Part shown: piece after piece, positions 7,495 to 14,852 of the stretch | Position numbering within the stretch: position 1 is the stretch's first letter | How the letters are laid out: every line of letters begins with the position of its first letter | Assembly (NCBI GenBank): GCA_011620785.1 | Contig: WOYM01000043.1 | Location: 1-20,227 of the forward strand | Direction: 5' to 3' | Length of the DNA: 20,227 bases | Source: Methanothrix sp. | GTDB taxonomy: Archaea > Halobacteriota > Methanosarcinia > Methanotrichales > Methanotrichaceae | Notes under the pieces: generated by a model | What the model saw: only the letters and a program-made list of their open reading frames with translations | Databases searched by the model: none | What the model was told of the DNA's origin: nothing | Position numbers and translations under genes: made by a program

Positions 7495-8298
7495 ATGAGC
7501 AATGAGCTGAAAGCTGCTATCCAGAAATGGTGCGAAAAGTTGGAGATACCCCTGCTGGGAGTGGCCAGCGTGGATCGATGGAAAGAACCCCCATTTCAGC
7601 CTTGGATGCCGGAGGAGTTCTATCCCCAGTCGATATATCCCGAAGCCCGGTCGGTGATAGTCATAGGCCTGCCAATCAGCCTGCCAGTTCTGGAAACGTC
7701 GCCCTCCGTCTATTACCGAGAGCTATACAGCACAGTCAACTCCCTTCTCGACCAGTACACCTACCGCCTGGCCAGCTATCTCACCCAATTGGGCCATCCT
7801 TCCGTCTTCGTTCCCAGGGATGGATACATCGGGATTAAGGCGCTGCTGAAAAATCCGGTGGCAATCTTCTCCCACCGCCATGCTGCCTTTCTGGCAGGCC
7901 TGGGAAGCTTCGGTGTGAACAATATGCTCCTGACGCCAGATTATGGTCCACGGGTGCGCTTCGGCTCTGTCTTCACCTCCGCAGTTCTTCCATCGGACCC
8001 GATGAAAGAGGAGAAGCTCTGCTCTGAATGCATGCGCTGCGTCAAGATGTGTCCGGTCAATGCGCTGGATGAGAGGGATTACCCCCAGGGTCTGACCAAT
8101 AAGAAGAGCTGTGCCGAGCATAGCAATGATCTGAACCAGAAGGGCATATCCCCTTGCGGAATTTGCATCAAGGTCTGCCCGGTGGGTCTGGACCGGCGGC
8201 TGTTTCGCCGGGAGGATATATCGATCTACTCCCGGCGTGATCGGTTCCCCGAGGGTCATCGGGCCTGGGAGCATGCGCAAAACTACGGAGGGATATGA
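7495..8298 (+). CDS. QueG-like double 4Fe-4S reductase
   Basis: A 267-residue soluble iron-sulfur protein resembling epoxyqueuosine reductase (QueG) and the related reductive-dehalogenase-type fold. The N-terminal part (about 15-160) has SIYPEARSVIVIGLP and GLGSFGVNNMLLTPDYGP, corresponding to the conserved cobalamin/substrate-binding region of QueG. The C-terminal part carries two cluster motifs: CSECMRCVKMCPVNA (C176, C179, C182, C186), and C206 with CGICIKVCPVG (C221, C224, C228). It is shorter than bacterial QueG (about 350-380 residues), lacking the C-terminal HEAT-like extension. Archaea generally make archaeosine rather than queuosine, so tRNA epoxyqueuosine reduction is unlikely to be its task; the true substrate is unknown. 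Possibly co-transcribed with the preceding CoA-transferase, though a TATA-like box lies in the gap. Confidence 0.8.
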   Translation: MSNELKAAIQKWCEKLEIPLLGVASVDRWKEPPFQPWMPEEFYPQSIYPEARSVIVIGLPISLPVLETSPSVYYRELYSTVNSLLDQYTYRLASYLTQLGHPSVFVPRDGYIGIKALLKNPVAIFSHRHAAFLAGLGSFGVNNMLLTPDYGPRVRFGSVFTSAVLPSDPMKEEKLCSECMRCVKMCPVNALDERDYPQGLTNKKSCAEHSNDLNQKGISPCGICIKVCPVGLDRRLFRREDISIYSRRDRFPEGHRAWEHAQNYGGI

Positions 8299-8356
8299 GA
8301 AAAGGTTGAGGGCTCTGATTATGATATGTGCATGATGCAAATTATGCAAAATTGAA

Positions 8357-9301
8357 TCAGGAAAACATTCCTTTCAGCCCTTTTTCGATCCCCTCATCCA
8401 TCTCCTGGCAGTAACCGTGCACCCTGCAGCCCACTGAGACCAAGCTCTTGGGCTGAGAAGCGAGGGCGAAAGTCTTCTCTGCCAGAGGATAGGGTATCAC
8501 CGTATCGTTTTCCGACTGAATCATGGCCAGTGGCCGGGGCGCGATCAGAGGGAGATAGGTCTCAGGATCTATGGATCGATAGAAGCGAATGGTATCCTCA
8601 TCCTTGATGCCCGACTGGGCAAAGGCTGCATCAGTACCATAGCCGCAGGTGCTTATGGCCAGAACGCCCTTAGATCTCTCGTCCAGGGCGCAGGCGATGA
8701 TAGCAGTTCGAGCTCCGTTGCTCTCTCCGGCATAGACGATCTTCTCCGGGTCGATCTCGGGCACAGAGCGCAGGATCTCTGCCGCAGACAGGGCATCATG
8801 GATCATCATATGCTCGATCGGCTCCGAGCCCTCCAAAAAGAGCTCAAGATCTGCGTTAACATCGATTGCCCCCAGATTTCTCTGGTCCAGGGTGATAGTG
8901 GCATAGCCCAGGTCGGCCAGGCGCTTTGCCAATCCCTGCTCCCGCTCCTTGGTCACTGTGGCTCCGGGCAGGAGCACTATGCCGGGAATACCGTCTCTAT
9001 CATTCGCCTCATCGCTGACGGTCCGGCTGAATTTTGGGATTCTCAATAGTCCTGCTATCTCTGCTCCTCTGCTCGCAAACTGAACGGCAATCAGAGAGCT
9101 GTTGTCATCGGTCTTCTCCTCGCTCAGATTGAAGCTGGGACTTTGGAGCTGATAAGACAACCTGCCATCTTCGTCTACCCTCCAGTCCAGGCTATGGCTC
9201 TTCGTAGCTGGAGTGCTGCCGGGAAGACCCATCCAGCCAATGAATAAGGCGATTATCAGGGCGGCTATGAAAAGTCCTGCTCCTGCCTTGTAGCTTGCCA
9301 T
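8357..9301 (-). CDS. Membrane-anchored alpha/beta hydrolase
   Basis: A 314-residue protein with one N-terminal membrane anchor (about residues 7-26, GAGLFIAALIIALFIGWMGL), which would place the catalytic part outside the membrane. The alpha/beta-hydrolase triad is readable: nucleophile S194 in YAGESNGARTA, D266 in QSENDTVIPY and H295 in CRVHGYCQE. GIVLLPGATVTKE (108-120) supplies the oxyanion region, and YATITLDQRNLG precedes it in the usual fold order. Length and motif spacing fit dipeptidyl-peptidase/dienelactone-hydrolase-like esterases. The substrate cannot be told. A weak Shine-Dalgarno-like purine stretch precedes the ATG. The 250-bp region upstream (9302-9553) contains no gene I can support. 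Confidence 0.82.
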   Translation of the reverse strand: MASYKAGAGLFIAALIIALFIGWMGLPGSTPATKSHSLDWRVDEDGRLSYQLQSPSFNLSEEKTDDNSSLIAVQFASRGAEIAGLLRIPKFSRTVSDEANDRDGIPGIVLLPGATVTKEREQGLAKRLADLGYATITLDQRNLGAIDVNADLELFLEGSEPIEHMMIHDALSAAEILRSVPEIDPEKIVYAGESNGARTAIIACALDERSKGVLAISTCGYGTDAAFAQSGIKDEDTIRFYRSIDPETYLPLIAPRPLAMIQSENDTVIPYPLAEKTFALASQPKSLVSVGCRVHGYCQEMDEGIEKGLKGMFS

Positions 9302-9553
9302 TTTCTCACATCAGCTCTTCACCAGACCTAGAAAAGGCTGGCGAAAAGGATCTTGAGATCGATAACCTATTGAGTATGAGGAGATGAGTGATCCTGGAGA
9401 AATCCGGAAAAGAAGATAAATGAATTCGCCCCCGTAATAGCCTCTCAAGAGGGAGGCAGAGAGAAGATCTTTATGAGGCGAGCATCTCCTATCATTCATA
9501 CGGCCTAAAACATGGCTGGCAAAAAAATTTAAAGAATCGTATCAGTATGCCCT

Positions 9554-9859
9554 TTAGATGCTTGGAGCCCATTCCTGCTCGGCCAGGTTGATCAGAGTTC
9601 CGTTATCGCTTACCTCATAGCCAATGGGAATTTTACCCCAACTCCACAAGTTATCATTCGCTGACAGGCTGGTGTTGCCAGTCTGATTTGTCTGGTTTTG
9701 CAGTATGCTCTCCTGGGCTGCGGAGGGGCTGGAAGAGCTTCCGGTCAGATTGGCCAGTATTGCCATGCCAGCATCTCTGCTGATGTTCACTGTATCTGTC
9801 GACTGGCTGCTGCATGCTATCGCTAAAAGAATCAATACAGAAATTATATACATATTCAT
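9554..9859 (-). CDS. Small secreted or lipoprotein-like protein
   Basis: About 101 residues from ATG 9859, chosen because GGTGG (plus-strand 9868-9872) lies 8 nt before it; a GTG at 9871 and an ATG at 9853 are alternatives. The N-terminus MNMYIISVLILLAIACSSQS is a signal sequence with a lipobox-like AIAC. The rest is Ser/Asn/Gln-rich with many N-glycosylation sequons (NIS, NLT, NQT twice, NTS, NGT). It ends in a recognisable block, LWSWGKIPIGYEVSDNG, followed by INLAEQEWAPSI. I recognise no domain. It is probably an exported, glycosylated envelope protein of unknown role. It stands alone between the hydrolase and the DUF937 remnant; the 225-bp region upstream (9860-10085) shows no gene. Confidence 0.6.
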   Translation of the reverse strand: MNMYIISVLILLAIACSSQSTDTVNISRDAGMAILANLTGSSSSPSAAQESILQNQTNQTGNTSLSANDNLWSWGKIPIGYEVSDNGTLINLAEQEWAPSI

Positions 9860-10085
9860 AAATATAACCACCTATGGCGTTATACCAGGACACTCCAATG
9901 ATATCCTTGATAGGAGGATTCGACCAACGGCATTTTTTAGATGCTGCAGTCGCCCTTATCTATCAGCTTATTCCTTCTTCCTTCTTTCTATGCTCGGTCC
10001 AACATATCAATTTTTGTGGCTATTTTCGCTCATCTGCATGGCTGCTGGTGCAGGGGCTGCCTTCCCACTCAGGAGAGAGATATAG

Positions 10086-10584
10086 TTAAGATTTAAACAG
10101 CTTCTTGATCATCCCCATAAATCCACTGCCTCCGTCCTGTGCGGATAGGATATCCTTCATCATTGCTTCTGCTTCAGGTGACGAAGTGAGTGCCATCTTC
10201 GATTGCTCATCAAGCAGCTTTGAGAGATCATCCGGTTTCATCTCCTTTTATGAGGAGCTTTTTGTCAAGTGTCTTTTTGGCGATCGATTGCTGAATGGGA
10301 ATCATGCTGCTTCCCAGTATGGAATTGAGCATGCCCGGTCCAAAGGATGAGCTGCTGCCGCCAAGGTATTTGGCCATGTCCTGCATTGAGTTGCCCTTAG
10401 CTGACTCGGAAAGACCGCTCAAGATAGCGTTCGCTCCATTTTTGCTGGAGGCTTTGCTGCTCATGGCTCCCAATAATAGGGGCAGGCCCATCTCCTGGGC
10501 GGATTTGGTGGATTGTTCGTCTGCACCAACTTTGCTGCTTATCATAGAGAGATTATCTCCCGACATAAGCTGTTCCATTGCCAT
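10086..10584 (-). pseudogene. Frameshifted DUF937-like gene
   Basis: The first part, from ATG 10584 (GGAG 9 nt upstream), reads MAMEQLMSGDNLSMISSKVG and continues with ADEQSTKSAQEMGLPLLLGAM, typical of the DUF937 domain. It stops at 10228-10230. The second part (10241 to stop 10086) reads MKPDDLSKLLDEQSKMALTS and ends FMGMIKKLFKS in the next frame. Removing one A from the AAAA run at 10246-10249 joins them as KKLLIKEMKPDDLSKLL, a natural continuation of about 165 residues. DUF937 proteins are small, Gly/Ala/Ser-rich and of unclear function. The break may be a real mutation, a sequencing error in a homopolymer, or less likely a programmed shift. Confidence 0.65.
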
Positions 10585-10701
10585 ATTATATAACTCCTTT
10601 CTCGGGACATTCAGCAGTACCAATCAGAGTTAAGAATTATCAGAACAAAAAAGATTGATGAGTTAGGACCATCCTCATACCCTTTTGCCAATCACTCCTT
10701 C

Positions 10702-11214
10702 CTATGATTCCAGTATCTTCCCGTACTCCAACTCGCTCTTGGGATGGGGCTCTTTTATCTCATCAGGGTAGCCAAAGGCGATCATGCATTCCACCTTCGA
10801 CCCCTCCGGCAGATCTAGGGCCTTTCGGATATAGTCCTCAGAGGTTTGGCCATCATTATGCATCCGGTTTCTGATCTGGATCCAGCATGATCCCAGCCCC
10901 AGGCTCTGGCCAGTCAGCTGCAGGATGATGGAAGCGATGGAGCAGTCTTCAATCCAGACGTCCGATTCCTCGTTCCTGGCTATGACCACCACACCCAGAC
11001 CGGCTCCCTTCAGGAATCCCGAGCCGCTTTGTTTGGCGCGGGACAGCACCTCCAGCATATCCTTATCGGTGATGAACAAAAGCCGCCAGGGATTGACCCC
11101 CCGGGAGCTTGGTGAGCGCAAAGCAGCCTCCTTGAGTTGATCAATGATCTGTTCATCGATCTTCACATCCTTGTATTTCCTGATGCTCCGCCGGTCTCTC
11201 AAAATATCTAGCAT
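10702..11214 (-). CDS. Nitroreductase family oxidoreductase
   Basis: A 170-residue FMN-dependent enzyme of the nitroreductase family, which uses NAD(P)H or similar donors on nitro compounds, quinones or cofactors. The FMN-phosphate motif RRSIRKYKD (8-16) and SPSSRGVNPWRLLF (35-48) are clear. WIEDCSIASIILQLTGQSLGLGSCWI (about 86-111) is the conserved dimer/FMN helix, and CMIAFGYPDE (about 143-152) is the usual near-C-terminal block. It is at the short end for the family but complete. Start ATG 11214 has GAGG 6 nt upstream (plus-strand 11221-11224). The leader overlaps a pyrimidine-repeat tract shared with the divergent pyruvate-kinase-like gene. The physiological substrate is unknown. Confidence 0.85.
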   Translation of the reverse strand: MLDILRDRRSIRKYKDVKIDEQIIDQLKEAALRSPSSRGVNPWRLLFITDKDMLEVLSRAKQSGSGFLKGAGLGVVVIARNEESDVWIEDCSIASIILQLTGQSLGLGSCWIQIRNRMHNDGQTSEDYIRKALDLPEGSKVECMIAFGYPDEIKEPHPKSELEYGKILES

Positions 11215-11236
11215 AATCGTCCTCTACTATCGTTTA

Positions 11237-11298
11237 TCTTCCGTCTTCCAATCTTCTATCTTCCATATCTTATTTCCATCTTTCGTCTTCCGTCTTCT
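11237..11298. repeat. TCTTCC/GGAAGA imperfect repeat tract
   Basis: TCTTCC occurs at 11237-11242, 11244-11249, 11259-11264 and 11286-11291, with TCTTCT variants at 11252 and 11293. The plus strand is almost pure pyrimidine over about 60 bp. It separates two divergent genes (starts 11214 and 11376). Confidence 0.55.
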
Positions 11299-11375
11299 CC
11301 GGGTTTATGCTCTCTCCTCAAACGAAGAAAATATATCAGATGCGGTCGATTGAAGAAATAGAGGTGACAAGTTCA

Positions 11376-11954
11376 ATGGATAAGAAGATCGTCTATTTTG
11401 ATGAGGGAGGACCGGAAAATACCCTAGAGACATTCCGGCTGGTGCAGGAAAGATCAAGCAGCCTGAACATCAAGAAGATAGTCCTGGCCTCCACCACCGG
11501 AGCCACCGCGGCCAAGGCGATGGACTTTTTCAGCCAGGATGGTATCAAGCTGATAGTAGTGCCCCATCAGTGGGATTTTCATCGAGAGCTGAATGCCTTT
11601 CCTGAGCCGCTGACGAGAGAGCTGCGCAGAGAGGGGCATGAGGTTCATTTTGGGACGATGCTCTTCCATACCGACGGCCTCTACGGCTCAAACATCGCTA
11701 CCACAATGGCTAACCTCCTGCGATGCTTCTGCCAGGGGGTAAAGGTCTGCTTCGAGATAGTGCTCATGGCCACAGATGCCGGCCTCCTGGCCTCGGGAGA
11801 GAAGGTAATAGCAATAGCAGGGACCGCCTCCGGATCGGATACCGCTCTGGTGATGCAGGCCGCCTCCAGCCAGCATCTGCGGAGGCTAAGGGTCAATGAG
11901 ATCATCTGCAAGCCTCTCAATCCCTTGAATATCGACGAGCTGAAGGTAAGGTGA
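11376..11954 (+). CDS. Pyruvate kinase alpha/beta-domain (PK_C) protein
   Basis: A 192-residue protein that resembles the C-terminal alpha/beta domain of pyruvate kinase on its own, without the catalytic barrel. This stand-alone form is known as an uncharacterised conserved family in archaea. Visible features are IVLASTTGATAAKAMDFF (about 36-53), LIVVPHQWDFH (about 61-71), EGHEVHFGTMLFHTDGLYGS (about 87-106) and the end block VIAIAGTASGSDTALVMQA (about 143-161). By analogy it may bind a small-molecule effector; no catalytic role is established. An ORF start at 11307 would add 23 residues, but ATG 11376 has a strong GAGGTGA at 11361-11367, 8 nt upstream, so it is the real start. The 220 bp after it (11955-12175) hold only a weak 54-codon minus-strand frame. 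Confidence 0.8.
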   Translation: MDKKIVYFDEGGPENTLETFRLVQERSSSLNIKKIVLASTTGATAAKAMDFFSQDGIKLIVVPHQWDFHRELNAFPEPLTRELRREGHEVHFGTMLFHTDGLYGSNIATTMANLLRCFCQGVKVCFEIVLMATDAGLLASGEKVIAIAGTASGSDTALVMQAASSQHLRRLRVNEIICKPLNPLNIDELKVR

Positions 11955-12175
11955 GAAGAAGCTGGAGGATGAGATTGAGGGAGAGGAAAGGAGACAATGT
12001 AGGTGCAGGAAAAGGAATGAAAAAGGAAAGAGGGAGCCCGTGCAGGGATACTATAAGCGCTTGGCTGTGATAGAGCCCCCTGGATCATCAGGGAGGCTCA
12101 ATACAGTCGGGCTCAACCCGGTCAGGCTCTGCGCAAGCAGGCCTGAGCCAAACTCGGGCTCGTCCCATCGACTCC

Positions 12176-13921
12176 TCAGCTCGAATTGCAGCATGCTGAC
12201 AGCGGATTTAAACATGGATCAACCTTTGTTGAATCCTCCACCACACTCAACACTGACATTTTTGATTTATTCGAGCCGCAGCCATTGCTCACCGTCAGTC
12301 TGTAGCCGCCGGAATCAGATGGTTTCGGGTTAAGGATTATCAATGAGGGTGATACCTCTCCGGGAATTATCTCTCCATTCTTCTCCCATTGATAGGAATT
12401 TGCCCCAACAGCGGCGCCCTTCATTATGAACGCCACAGTCTCACCGGCGTCGGCAATCAGGCAATCGGGTTCAATTTCCACATCCCCAGGCGGCCTTTCT
12501 ACGATCAGGCTCACAGCATTTGAATCGATGAATCCGCAGCCATTGGATATCACAACTCTGTATTCACCCATATCCTCCATATTCGCATCGAAAATGGTGA
12601 GCTCCTCGGAGTTGGCCCCTGGAATGATACTGCCGCCTTTTATCCATTGATAGGTCAGAGGCTGAGCGCTTTTTGCCAACACAGTGAACGTCGCCGTCGA
12701 TCCTTCGCAGACCTTCTGGCTGGTGGGCTGGACCAAAATCTCAGGCAATGCGATTATATCCAGATTTGCTGCCTCCGATTCAATCAGATTACATCCGTCT
12801 CTTATCTGTACCCAGTAGCTTCCCCTATCGCTGGGGCTAGCCACTGGAATCGAATAAGCATTCGATGTTGCTCCTTCTATTTCTGTACCGTCCTTATACT
12901 ATTGGTATTCCAGCGGCTCGCCGCCGCTTGCCTTTAGGCTGAATGTTGCTGCCGCACCCTGGCATACCCTCAGGCTGGCAGGCTGGACCAGAATCACCGG
13001 TCTGGTTGCGATATTTAGATAGGATGCAATTGATTCAATCTGGCCGCAGTCGTTGCTGACGATCAGGCTGTAGCTGCCGGAATCATTGCGGGTTGCATTC
13101 TTGATGACAAAAGAGTCAAGGTTTGCACCAGGAATCTGCAATCCGTCTTTCATCCACTGAATGGTGACGGGATCGCTGCCGGTCACATCGGCTACAAGAG
13201 CTATTTCCGATCCCTCACATGCCAATTTGCTGGCAGGTAAATGCGGTCCTGTGATCATCGGCATTGATCTAATGCTCAATTTAGCCTTATCGGATTGAAT
13301 CCAGCCGCATAGGTCGCTGCCTATGATTATGCTGTAATTGCCCTGGTCGGTGCTATTGGCCGCAGATATGCTCAGAACGGCGGCATTGGCTGCGGTAATG
13401 TTCAGGCCATCCTTCTGCCATTGATAGGTGTATGACTCATTGCCGGCAACCTGGACCTCAAAGGAGACCGGCGAGCCGGTGCAGATGGTTTGGCTGATTG
13501 GCTGCACCAGAATTTTTGGCCTGGACCTCACAGATATGCGAACCGCTCCGGATTCTGCCTCACCGCAAATATTGCTCACTGCCAGACTGTAATTGCCTTC
13601 ATCAGCCGGCAGGATGCTGGAGATCAGATAGCGGTTTGCATTGGCTCCTGTGATATTCTCACCGTTCTTCTTCCATTGGTAGTTAAGAGGCTCGGTTCCA
13701 GATGCCTGCGCATTCAGGTCGCGGGTGGGAATTACTGAAAATTCTTGACAAAATCGGGTGCATGGGATTCATTTTGACCTCATGTGCCCATCACATCACC
13801 TGTTAGCGCTTTTCAGTATATCACGTACGCGACCCGCATTCAATACCACTTCTGATCCATCGCAGGCAAACTTATCAAGCGGCTCAAGCTCCACCACCGG
13901 TTTTATATAATCATATGAGAC
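12176..13921 (-). pseudogene. Decayed six-repeat Ig-like surface protein
   Basis: Six immunoglobulin-like repeats of about 85-90 residues can be read in one frame. Each has a conserved pattern: P-x-I-x-V-Q-P, C-x-G-S, YQW-x-KDG, ANSTDQGNY-like, and SN-x-CG. Such repeats build secreted or cell-surface proteins. Three lesions are visible. The frame closes at an upstream TGA (13922-13924) without a start codon, so the signal peptide and N-terminus are gone. A 118-bp inverted-repeat element sits in the first repeat. A TAG at 12899-12901 replaces the Trp of the fourth repeat (LEYQ*YKDG). Between them the frame is open, from VEPLDKFACDGSEVV-like sequence to LNPLSACCNSS and a TGA at 12176. A 54-codon frame on the same strand (12051-12215) might be a shifted C-terminal tail. 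Confidence 0.8.
13717..13834. mobile_element. 118-bp MITE-like inverted-repeat element
   Basis: The element begins GGTCGCGGGTGGGAATTACT (13717) and ends ATCACGTACGCGACC (13834). Its 25-bp terminal inverted repeats (13717-13741 and 13810-13834) match at 19 of 25 positions, perfectly in the outer 7 (GGTCGCG) and inner 8 (ACTGAAAA). It is flanked by the direct repeat CGCATTCA at 13709-13716 and 13835-13842. Deleting the element and one repeat copy restores an uninterrupted Ig repeat (EVVLNAQASGTEPLNYQW). It has no coding capacity, so it must have been moved by a transposase elsewhere; an 8-bp duplication does not by itself identify the family. Confidence 0.85.
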
Positions 13922-14230
13922 TCAGGACTCTTAAACACCGGAGGATCCTAGTCTTTGACACAGCAGGGATTTACATATTTTTTTGGCATCCTTTCTTATT
14001 GATCGTATAAATAGCTTTAGGCTTATTTAATATATATTTGTTATTTTACGGAATGTAGCGGGCATGAAAACAGGAAAATCGCACTTATTTCACTGGATTG
14101 AGCCACTGAAATTTTTTAAATAACATTTCTATTTTTAAATGAAATTTCTGAAATGCCCGAGCGATAATGGACCGATTTAGCTGATATGACAAGGCTTTTT
14201 TCCCTGAAGAACAGATTGATATAAATAATA
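13922..14230. other. AT-rich gap without a gene
   Basis: Between the Ig remnant and the nucleotidyltransferase remnant lies AT-rich sequence with TATA-like words (GTATAAATAG near 14006, TTTAATATATATTTG near 14028) and no convincing reading frame. Two adjacent imperfect copies of ATTTTT(T)AAATxxxATTTCT lie at 14111-14130 and 14131-14149. The word CGGGCAT near 14069 recurs inverted (ATGCCCG) near 14153. Confidence 0.5.
14111..14149. repeat. Adjacent imperfect 19-20 bp direct repeats
   Basis: ATTTTTTAAATAACATTTCT (14111-14130) is followed at once by ATTTTTAAATGAAATTTCT (14131-14149). They look like a local tandem duplication. They lie upstream of the nucleotidyltransferase remnant. Confidence 0.5.
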
Positions 14231-14852
14231 ATGAGTGAAAAGATGACAAATAACCTGAAGACAACGGATCAGCAGAGAGCTGAACTATTCCTGGAGGAGT
14301 TCGTCTCTGGCCTTGTGGGATCGATGGGGGATGATATAGATTTTATCCTTCTCTTCGGAAGTGTAGCCCGAGGCGAGTTCATCCTGGGAAAGAGCGATGT
14401 AGATCTCATCATTCAGACAAAGAACGATGCAGCTGTCCGCAGGGTGGAAAGGTTTGCCGAATCTCTCTTCTGGCGGCTGGATGAGAAGCATGGCATGCAG
14501 TTTGAGAAGGTTCTATCAACCGGCGTGAGTGAAAGCTATAATGATGCCTCAAAGCATTGCTTTTACCTTTTTTGTACTCGCCCTGATCCTTCCCCAGAAG
14601 GCAACAGGCTATGCGGTCAAAGCCCTCTTCTATGAGGTGGATTCGGTGAACATCTACCAGAAAAGCGTGATTCCTCCCCCTCAGGAGAAGATGAGAAACT
14701 TTGCCGAAGCATCGCAGAGGAAAGCGGCTGCTATCAAGCGGGACGGCTTTCACGGGAGCAGATGGGAGGCTTTGAGATTCTGCCTGGTCGCTTTTGGGGC
14801 CATCTGGCAGACCAATGCCGCTTTGATCCTGAGAGCCCGGGGCTCAGGATAG
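14231..14852 (+). pseudogene. Broken nucleotidyltransferase-domain gene
   Basis: The first frame (14231 to a stop at 14635) carries a Pol-beta-type minimal nucleotidyltransferase core: FILLFGSVARGEFILGKSDV with the GSxxRG...SDxDL motif (about residues 38-60) that binds nucleotide and metal. After about residue 100 (LSTGVSESYNDAS) the sequence stops looking like the family and ends PEGNRLCGQSPLL. A second frame (to a stop at 14852) takes over with a hydrophobic segment FTFFVLALILPQK, then GYAVKALFYEVDSVNIYQKS and RWEALRFCLVAFGAIWQTNA. I read this as one archaeal nucleotidyltransferase protein with a C-terminal membrane-associated part, broken by a frameshift near 14560-14590 and probably missing a middle block. 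Two separate overlapping genes are less likely. Its end overlaps the opposing nuclease gene by 9 bp. Confidence 0.5.

Noticed and set aside
9311..9499. Minus-strand 62-codon frame in the gap after the alpha/beta hydrolase
   Set aside because: Although a TATA-like TTTAAA lies about 30 nt upstream, the protein has no gene-like composition, domain or ribosome-binding site.
9705..10089. Plus-strand frames with hydrophobic segments
   Set aside because: They are antisense to the lipoprotein-like gene and run through AT-rich spacer; no ribosome-binding site or family resemblance.
11237..11298. CRISPR-like repeat array
   Set aside because: The repeats are 6 bp, imperfect and without regular spacers; this is simple-sequence DNA.
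12899..12901. Pyrrolysine codon
   Set aside because: The residue expected is a core Trp and the gene carries two other inactivating lesions, so a nonsense mutation is simpler.
14069..14159. Second transposon ended by CGGGCAT/ATGCCCG
   Set aside because: The inverted match is only 7 bp and no target duplication flanks it.
14231..14852. MNT/HEPN toxin-antitoxin pair
   Set aside because: The second frame lacks the HEPN R-x4-H motif and looks like the C-terminal part of the same nucleotidyltransferase.
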